Below, piece by piece: positions 54,057-61,400 of a stretch of 64,000 nt of DNA. The notes below the pieces were generated by a model. That model was given only the letters and a program-made list of their open reading frames with translations, had not been told where the DNA came from and did no database searches. Every line of letters starts with the position of its first letter. The first letter of the stretch is position 1. Made by a program: the position numbers and the translations under genes. Source of the DNA: Caulobacter flavus (GTDB taxonomy: Bacteria > Pseudomonadota > Alphaproteobacteria > Caulobacterales > Caulobacteraceae); NCBI RefSeq assembly GCF_003722335.1, contig NZ_CP026100.1:1648001-1712000 (forward strand). Direction: 5' to 3'.

Positions 54057-56192
54057 GTGAGTAGTGTGCGTGCGGAGTCGGACGAGGGCTTGGAGTGCCT
54101 CGTCCTGTTGCTCGGCTTCCATCAGATCGGGGCTGATCCCCAGCAGCTGAGGCATGCCCTGGGCAAGGGCGCGCCGGCCGACTCCGGCGATCTCGTCCGG
54201 CTCGCCCGCCGGATGGGCGCCAAGTCCAAGCTCACGCGATTGCCCGTACGCCGCGTCGAGGACGCGCCCCTGCCGGTGATCGCCAGGGGCAAGGCCGGCG
54301 ACTTCTTCATCCTGGCCCGCGCGCAAGGCGGCGAGGTGCTGGTGCAGTGGCCCGGCCAGCCGCCCAAGTCGCTGTCGATGGACGACCTGCTGGCGATCTG
54401 GGACGGCGAGGCCGTTCTGGTGACCTCGCGCTCGGAGGTCCCGGGCGGCGGCAAGTTCGACGTCACCTGGTTCATCCCGGCCCTGGTCAAGTATCGCGGC
54501 CTGCTGGGCGAGGTGCTGGCCGCCTCGCTGACGCTGCAGCTCTTCGCCCTGGCCACGCCGCTGATCTTCCAGGTGGTGATCGACAAGGTGCTGGTGCACC
54601 GGGGCCTGACCACGCTGGACGTGCTGGCCATCGGCCTGGGCGCGGTGATCGTGATGGAGACCCTGCTGGGCGGCCTGCGCGCGGCGCTGTTCACCCACAC
54701 CACCAGCCGCGTCGACGTCGAGCTGGGCGCGCGGCTCTACCGCCACCTGCTGGCCCTGCCCATGGCCTATTTCGAGAGCCGGCGGGTGGGCGACACCATC
54801 GCCCGGGTGCGCGAGCTGGAGACCATCCGCGAGTTCCTGACCTCGTCGTCGGTCACCCTGGTCATCGACCTGCTCTTCACCCTGATCTTCCTCGTGGTGA
54901 TGTGGTTCTACTCGCCGTGGCTGATGCTGATCGTGCTGATCGCGATCTGCCTTTACGCGCTGACGGCGGGCCTGATCACCGGTCCGCTGCGCCGCCGCAT
55001 CGAGGAGCGCTTCCAGCGCGGCGCCGAGAGCCAGGCCTTCCTAGTCGAGAGCGTGGCGGGCATGCAGACCCTGAAGGCCGCCGCCGTCGAGCCGCAGATG
55101 CAGACCCGATGGGAGCGGCTGCTGGCCGGCTATGTCGGGGCCGGCTTCCGCGCCGCGCGCCTGAACATCTGGGGCGGGCAGGCGATCCAGCTGATCAACA
55201 AGGCCTCGACCGTGCTGGTGCTCTATGTCGGCGCGCGCCTGGCCCTGACCGGCCACATGACCGTCGGCGAACTGGTGGCCTTCAACATGCTGGCGGGCCG
55301 GGTGGCCGAGCCGGTCCTGCGCCTGGCGGGCCTCTGGCAGCAGTTCCAGGAGGCCAGGGTCGGCATCGCGCGGCTGGGCGACGTGCTCAACAGTCCGACC
55401 GAGGCCCAGTTCTCGCCCTCGCGCGCGGCGCTGCCGCGCATCGAGGGGCGCATCGCCTTCGACGACGTCACCTTCCGCTACAAGCCCGGCGGCCGCGAGG
55501 CCATCCGTCGCGTCAGCCTGACCGTCGAGCCGGGCGAGGTGATCGGCGTGGTCGGGCCGTCGGGCTCGGGCAAGTCGACCCTGACCAAGCTGGTCCAGCG
55601 TCTCTACGTGCCCGAAAGCGGCCGGGTCATGGTCGACGGCGTCGACCTGGCCCAGGTCGATCCGGCCTGGCTGCGCCGGCAGGTCGGCGTGGTCCTGCAG
55701 GAGAACCTGCTGTTCAACCGTTCGGTGCGCGAGAACATCGCCCTGGCCGATCCGTCGCTGTCGATGGAGGCGGTGACGAACGCCGCCGCGATGGCCGGCG
55801 CCCACGACTTCATCCTGGAGCTGCCCGAGGGCTACGACACCGTGCTCGAGGAGCGCGGCGCCAATCTTTCCGGCGGCCAGCGCCAGCGGATCGCCATCGC
55901 TCGCGCCCTGATCACCAACCCCAGGATCCTGATCCTCGACGAGGCCACAAGCGCGCTGGACGCCGAGAGCGAGGCCATCCTGCAGGCCAACATGCGCAAG
56001 ATCGTCCGGGGCCGGACCGTCATCGTGATCGCCCACCGCCTCAGCGCCATCCGCGTGGCCAGCCGCATCCTGACCATGGAGAACGGCCAGGTCACCGAGA
56101 CCGGCGACCACGAGACGCTGATGGCCGCCGGCGGGCGCTACGCCCAGCTCTGGCGGGCCCAGATGCACGGCCATCAGGGTGTCGAGGCATGA
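54057..56192 (+). CDS. type I secretion ABC transporter with degenerate C39 domain (HlyB-like)
   Basis: A protein of 711 aa with a GTG start. N-terminal C39-like domain (1-125) in which the catalytic Cys position reads Glu (DEGLECL, E10) and the His position reads Asp (GDFFIL), so it is a non-peptidase substrate-docking domain. Six membrane helices (about 145-430). ATPase part with GPSGSGKST (500-508) and LSGGQ (604-608). It exports RTX proteins with uncleaved C-terminal signals. It lies between the two giant genes and overlaps the HlyD gene by 4 bp. Confidence 0.93.
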   Translation: MSSVRAESDEGLECLVLLLGFHQIGADPQQLRHALGKGAPADSGDLVRLARRMGAKSKLTRLPVRRVEDAPLPVIARGKAGDFFILARAQGGEVLVQWPGQPPKSLSMDDLLAIWDGEAVLVTSRSEVPGGGKFDVTWFIPALVKYRGLLGEVLAASLTLQLFALATPLIFQVVIDKVLVHRGLTTLDVLAIGLGAVIVMETLLGGLRAALFTHTTSRVDVELGARLYRHLLALPMAYFESRRVGDTIARVRELETIREFLTSSSVTLVIDLLFTLIFLVVMWFYSPWLMLIVLIAICLYALTAGLITGPLRRRIEERFQRGAESQAFLVESVAGMQTLKAAAVEPQMQTRWERLLAGYVGAGFRAARLNIWGGQAIQLINKASTVLVLYVGARLALTGHMTVGELVAFNMLAGRVAEPVLRLAGLWQQFQEARVGIARLGDVLNSPTEAQFSPSRAALPRIEGRIAFDDVTFRYKPGGREAIRRVSLTVEPGEVIGVVGPSGSGKSTLTKLVQRLYVPESGRVMVDGVDLAQVDPAWLRRQVGVVLQENLLFNRSVRENIALADPSLSMEAVTNAAAMAGAHDFILELPEGYDTVLEERGANLSGGQRQRIAIARALITNPRILILDEATSALDAESEAILQANMRKIVRGRTVIVIAHRLSAIRVASRILTMENGQVTETGDHETLMAAGGRYAQLWRAQMHGHQGVEA

Positions 56193-57580
56193 GCCTGTCG
56201 ACGCACCTGCGCGTGTTCGCCCGGGCCTGGGGCGACGAGAACCGCCGCTCGGCCAAGGCCCGCCAGCGCGTGGAGCCCGGCTTCCTGGCCGCCGCCCTGG
56301 AAGTGGTCGAGACGCCGCCCTCGCCGATCGGCCGGGCCATCAGCTGGACGATCATCGCCGGCGCCGTCGGGGCCCTGGTCTGGTCGTGCTGGGCCAAGGT
56401 CGACACCGTCGCCGTCGCCGAGGGGCGGCTGGTGCCGACGGGACGCCTGCGCAGCGTCGAGCCGTCCGACCCGGGCACGGTGCGCGCCATCGCCGTCCGC
56501 GAGGGCGAGCGGGTGCGTCCGGGGCAGCTGCTGATCGCGCTGGATCCCACCGTGGCCGAGGCCGACGCCGAGAGCGCGGTGACCGAACTGTCCACCGCCG
56601 GGCTGACCCTGGCGCGGGCCAACGCCCTGCTGGCCTATGCGGCGGGCCACGGCGGGGCGGTGATCGCCCCGTCCGACGCCGAGCCGAGCGCCGTCGAGGC
56701 CGAGCGCCAGCTGGTGGCGGCGCGGATCCAGGCCTTCGAGGCCAAGCGCGCCTCGCTGGGCGAGCGTCGCGTCGGCGCCGAGGCCAGCGCCCGCCAGGCC
56801 CAGGCCGAGATCGTCAAGCTGCAGCGCACCCTGCCGATCCTGCAGCGCCAGCTCGACGACCAGAAGGGCCTCGAGGCCAAGGGCTACGGCGCCCGCCAGA
56901 AGCTGCTGCAGCAGGAGCAGGCCCTGGTCGCCGCCGAGCAGGACCTGATCGCCCAGCAGGGACGACTGGACGAGGCGCGGGCCCAGGTCGCCTCCCTGGC
57001 GCGCGACGCGGCCGAACTGCGCGAACAGTTCGTCGGCCAGGCCGCCCAGGAACGGGCCGAGGCCGAGGGGCTGTCGGCCACCCGCGCCGACGCCCTGCGC
57101 AAGGCCGAGCAGAAGCGCCAGCTCCAGACCCTGACGGCCCCGGTCGGCGGGGTGGTGCAGGCCGTGTCCGTCACGACGCTGGGCGAGGTGGCCGAGACCG
57201 GCAAGGCGCTGGTGACCATCGTGCCGGACGGCGAGGCGCTGGTGGTCGAGGCCCTGGTCCTCAACAAGGACGCCGGCTTCGTGCGGGTAGGCGACCACGC
57301 GGTCATCAAGCTCGAGGCCTATCCCTTCACCCGCTACGGCACGCTGGACGGCGAGGTGGCGCAGATCTCGCCCGACGCCATCGTCGACGAGAAGCGCGGC
57401 CTGGTGTTTCCGGTGCGGGTAAAAGTGTCAAGGTCTCAACTTAGCGTTGATGGTCGGCGGGCGTTGCTGTCGGCCGGCATGAGCGCGTCCGTCGAGATCG
57501 TCACCGGCAAGCGCCGGGTGATCGACTTCATCTGGTCGCCGGTCGCCAAGACGGTGAGTGAAGCGGGGAGAGAACGGTGA
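56189..57580 (+). CDS. type I secretion membrane fusion protein (HlyD family)
   Basis: A protein of 463 aa. One membrane helix near residues 48-68 (ISWTIIAGAVGALVWSCW), then the barrel-sandwich start (AEGRLVPTGRLRSVEPSDPG), a long coiled coil (about 165-300) and the second half of the barrel (LTAPVGGVVQAVSVTTLGE). It bridges the ABC transporter to an outer-membrane channel across the periplasm. No TolC-like gene is seen in the window, so the outer-membrane partner must be encoded elsewhere. It is coupled to the ABC gene and to the next gene (GTGA). Confidence 0.93.
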   Translation: MSLSTHLRVFARAWGDENRRSAKARQRVEPGFLAAALEVVETPPSPIGRAISWTIIAGAVGALVWSCWAKVDTVAVAEGRLVPTGRLRSVEPSDPGTVRAIAVREGERVRPGQLLIALDPTVAEADAESAVTELSTAGLTLARANALLAYAAGHGGAVIAPSDAEPSAVEAERQLVAARIQAFEAKRASLGERRVGAEASARQAQAEIVKLQRTLPILQRQLDDQKGLEAKGYGARQKLLQQEQALVAAEQDLIAQQGRLDEARAQVASLARDAAELREQFVGQAAQERAEAEGLSATRADALRKAEQKRQLQTLTAPVGGVVQAVSVTTLGEVAETGKALVTIVPDGEALVVEALVLNKDAGFVRVGDHAVIKLEAYPFTRYGTLDGEVAQISPDAIVDEKRGLVFPVRVKVSRSQLSVDGRRALLSAGMSASVEIVTGKRRVIDFIWSPVAKTVSEAGRER

Positions 57581-58410
57581 GCCGTCAAGCACGCGAAGTT
57601 CGCAAGGCGTCCAGGCCCGCTCCCGCGGTCGCCGGACTGCTGGTCTGTCTCCTGGCCTCGGCCGCGCCCCTGGCCGCCTGCGAGGCGCGGGCGCCGGATC
57701 CTGCGCTCGCCGGGTTCAAGCCGCAGTCGGCCGTCCTGGAGACGCTGCTGTTCCCGGCCGGCCAGGAGCAGGTCGTGCGCTTCGAGGACGTGATCGTCGT
57801 CGAGGGCAAATCCCTCAAGCAGATGAAGTGGGATCCCCCGGGGCCGCTGACCCGCGGCGCCATGGATTTCCGCCGGCTGCTGGACGCCGACATGGTCCAG
57901 GCGGGGACGGGTTTCGCCAAGGGTCGTCCCGCCGGGTTCGTCCAGCTGTACGCGCCTTCGCTGGCGCCGTTCGCCGGCCATCCCGACCAGCTGCTGAAGA
58001 CCGCCTTCGGCAAGCCGGCGCCGAGCGGCGAGCAGCTGGTGGTCGTCGAGCGGCCCGACTGCATCGTGGTCGCCAGCCACGACCAGGGGCGCATCAGCCG
58101 GATGGCGAGCGTCACCCTGTCCGAAACGCTGAACTACGAGTACGGCGAGTCCAGGCGCTCGGACGAGATCAAGGGCCGCGCCGACGACTGCCAGACGCGC
58201 GCCGAAGTCGCCGCCATGGGCGCCTGGGGGGTGTTTCACGCCCCCGGCGCGGCGGTGCTCCAGACCCGCTTCGACCAGCCCGAGCGGCCCGAGCCCTCGG
58301 TCGACCGCGCGTCCGGCCTGTTCGCGTCCCAATTCGCCGAAGCCCTGCCGAAGATCGCGCCGGGGCTTTCGAAACAACGGTTCCATGCCATGACGGCCGG
58401 AGAAAACTGA
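57577..58410 (+). CDS. putative lipoprotein coupled to the exporter
   Basis: A protein of 277 aa with a GTG start overlapping the HlyD stop. The signal peptide ends in lipobox LAAC (about residue 35). The mature part has FPAGQEQVVRFEDVIVVEGKS and VVVERPDCIVVASHDQGRIS, and ends with FHAMTAGEN. The tight coupling suggests a role in secretion, processing or surface anchoring of the giant proteins, but no family is recognised. It is followed by the second giant gene after 1 bp. Confidence 0.75.
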   Translation: MSRQAREVRKASRPAPAVAGLLVCLLASAAPLAACEARAPDPALAGFKPQSAVLETLLFPAGQEQVVRFEDVIVVEGKSLKQMKWDPPGPLTRGAMDFRRLLDADMVQAGTGFAKGRPAGFVQLYAPSLAPFAGHPDQLLKTAFGKPAPSGEQLVVVERPDCIVVASHDQGRISRMASVTLSETLNYEYGESRRSDEIKGRADDCQTRAEVAAMGAWGVFHAPGAAVLQTRFDQPERPEPSVDRASGLFASQFAEALPKIAPGLSKQRFHAMTAGEN

Positions 58411-58411
58411 T

Positions 58412-61400
58412 ATGGCGAAGCGCAATCCCGCCACGGAAGTCCCTGCGTTCCTCAAGGCGCTGAACGCCTATGCGGGGCGGGTGAATCTGGTCGCGCAGAC
58501 GCCGGAAAAGGGCGCGCAGCTGATCCATGCCTTCACGCAGCGCTACTTCGGCAACGACCCCGGCATGGGCGTGTTCCGGATCGACAATCCGGGCGCCGAT
58601 CCGCTGATCTTCAAGCACGCCGTCGTCAAGGGCATCAAGAAGTACATCGGCCTGCTCCCCTTCGATGCGGGCGTCGAGATCGGCTATGACCCGCAGACGG
58701 GCGGGGTCTATCTGGCCATGGAGGGTTCGTACAAAAGCCAGGGCGGCAAAGCGACGGTCACCGTCGCGGGGACGGAACCGTTCGACCTGAACATCCACGC
58801 CTTCGCCGGCTTCGATGTGGAGTACAAGAACCTCGCCAAGATGGGGCTCAAGGTCTTCAGCAGCCCCCTGGACCAGAGCATTTCCATCGAGTACTCGCTC
58901 AGCGCCTTCGGCATCGGCAAGACCGCGGCCGTTCTCGTCGGGCGCGACGACTACCTGATCACCTCGACGCTCGAGGGATGGATCCGCGACACCATCAACC
59001 TGAACGGCATTCCCCAGGTCTCGTCGCGCAAGTACCAGGACCTCATCGTCAAGCGCATGCTGGTGAACATCCAGAACGCCGAGCGCGCGCGGGTGAACTA
59101 CGACCTGAGCGCCGACCTGGCGGCGCAGATATTCCTGACGACCCAGACCCGCAACACCAGCAACACCATCCGGTTGCCCTGGGCCGACGGCAAGACGGTC
59201 GAGTACCGCGTGGAGCGGACTCGTGACCGGGTGACGGGCGCCGCGACGCTCAAGGTCTCCTTCTTCGACGAGTCCATCCGGTCCGTGCTCGGCATGCCCG
59301 GCGAGGTCAGGACCGAGGCGTTCTACCAGTTCGACCAGAAGACCGGGCTGATGCTCGGCCGGTCCTACAAGTACACCCGCCTGTCGGACGGGGTGCTGTT
59401 CATCGATCTGGCGGGCAACGGCCAGGTGCAGCAGGCCACGCCCGACCTGCTGCAGGCGTTCCGCCGGCGCACGGACTCGTTCTGCTTCCTGGCCGGCGTC
59501 GGCGTGCTGATGGCCGACGGCTCGCTCAAGCCGATCGAGGACGTCAGGGTCGGCGACCGCGTGCGGTCGTTCGACAAGGACGGCGTGCTGACCCCCTCGA
59601 CGGTGGTCGAGGTCTATCCGGGCCAGACGCACGAGTGGCTGAAGCTGCCCAACGGGGTGGAGGTCACGGCCGGCCACGCCTTCCTGACGGCGAACGGCGA
59701 CTTCCAGCCGGTGGGCGAGATGGTCCGCGCGGGCGTCGGGGGCGTCGACGCCGAAGGCGGCGCGGTCGACCTGACGGGCGCCGAGACGGTGTCGTCCGAG
59801 ACCGCCGTGCCGGTCTACAACTTCGAGGTCGACCTCACGCACACCTACATCGCCGGCGGCCTGCGCGTGCACAACACCTCGCGGCCGCCGCCGCTGTCGG
59901 ACGAGCCCGGCATGTGGAGCCCGGCCAAGCAGATCTCCAACGGCGTCTACGAGTACACCACCGTCGACCAGAACGGCGCCTGGACCTATCGCACCCACGA
60001 CGTGGATGGCGACGGGGTGGTCGACTACACCACCTACGAAGTCGAACGCGCCGGCGGCTGGAAGGAGCGCGGCCGCCTCGACCGCGGCGAGGACGGTCCG
60101 GTGGCCACGGTGCTGCAGGAAATCCCGCCGGTGCGGTTCGCCGACTTCGCCCAGGCGCTCGGCAGCGCGCTGGGGTCGTATCTGGGCAAGGGCAACGTCG
60201 CCACCAGCGTCGCCGCCAGCACGGTGCTCGGCGCGGTGGGCCAGAACATCGGCCAGCTGATCGACCTGAAGCACGGCGTCGACCTGGGCTTCCACGCCAA
60301 CGGCGAGATCAAGAAGGCCTTCGGCGACTTCAATCACGACCTGGGCCAGGCGTTTCAGGGCGCGGTCGCCGGCCAGATCGGCAGCTATCTGTCGCTGGAG
60401 CTGGGCAAGGCGCTGGGCCTGTCGGGCTTCGGGGCCGAACTGTTCCAGAGCGTCGGCGGGACGATCACCTCGACGATCATCGGCAACGCCATGAACGGCC
60501 GGGCCCTGTTCGAGGGGCTCCGCGCGGCCGAGGCGTTCGGAACCAGCACGTCGGCCGCCGCGGCCGGCGGCTACAGCGCCGGCGTCATGGGCAGCGCCAT
60601 CGGCAGCTTCTTCGGCTCCAAGCTGGGGTCGATGGTGGTGCCGGTGCGCACCCAGGCCGGCGCGGCGCTGTCGTCGCTGGGCTCGACCCTGGGCACCATC
60701 GCCTTCGGCAGCGGCACCAGCGCGGGCATCGTCTCGACCTTCGCCGCGGCCATCCACGCCCAGCTGGCGGCCTCGTTCGGGCGGATCGCGGCCTCGATCA
60801 TCGTGCCGGGCATCGGCGCGTTCATCGGCTTCGTCATCGGCGCGCTGATCGGCAACCTCTTCGGCCGCAAGAAGCCCAAGGTGCCGACCGCCAGCGCCGA
60901 GACCGTGCTGCAGCTGCCCTATGCCCGCTACGAAGTCGGCAGCATCGTCACCGCCAACGGCGGCAACCGCGCGCTGGTCACCTCGATGGCGACCCTGGCC
61001 CGCGACACGCTGAACGGCGTCATCGGCATGGTGGCCTACACCGACGACACCGCCTACGTCTCGAACCTGAACGGCTACAGCACCACGCAGGTCTACGGCC
61101 ACACCGGCAACCAGATCTACGTCAAGGTGAACGGGATCCAGAAGAACTTCGGTTCGTCCGACGAGGCCGTCGGCTACGGCACGGCGGTGGCGATCAAGAA
61201 CACCAAGATCGTCGGCGGCGACATCTTCGCCAAGCGCGCGATCGCCAACTCCCAGGCCACCGACATCACGGCCCTGGCCAGCGACCTGAACCTGGCGGCC
61301 GAGTACCGCCGCTACCTGGAATCCCGCTACGAGATCAACGCCCTGATCGCCGCCAGCCCGACGACCGAGTTCGCCGCCGGCTGGCTGATCGAGCTGAACT

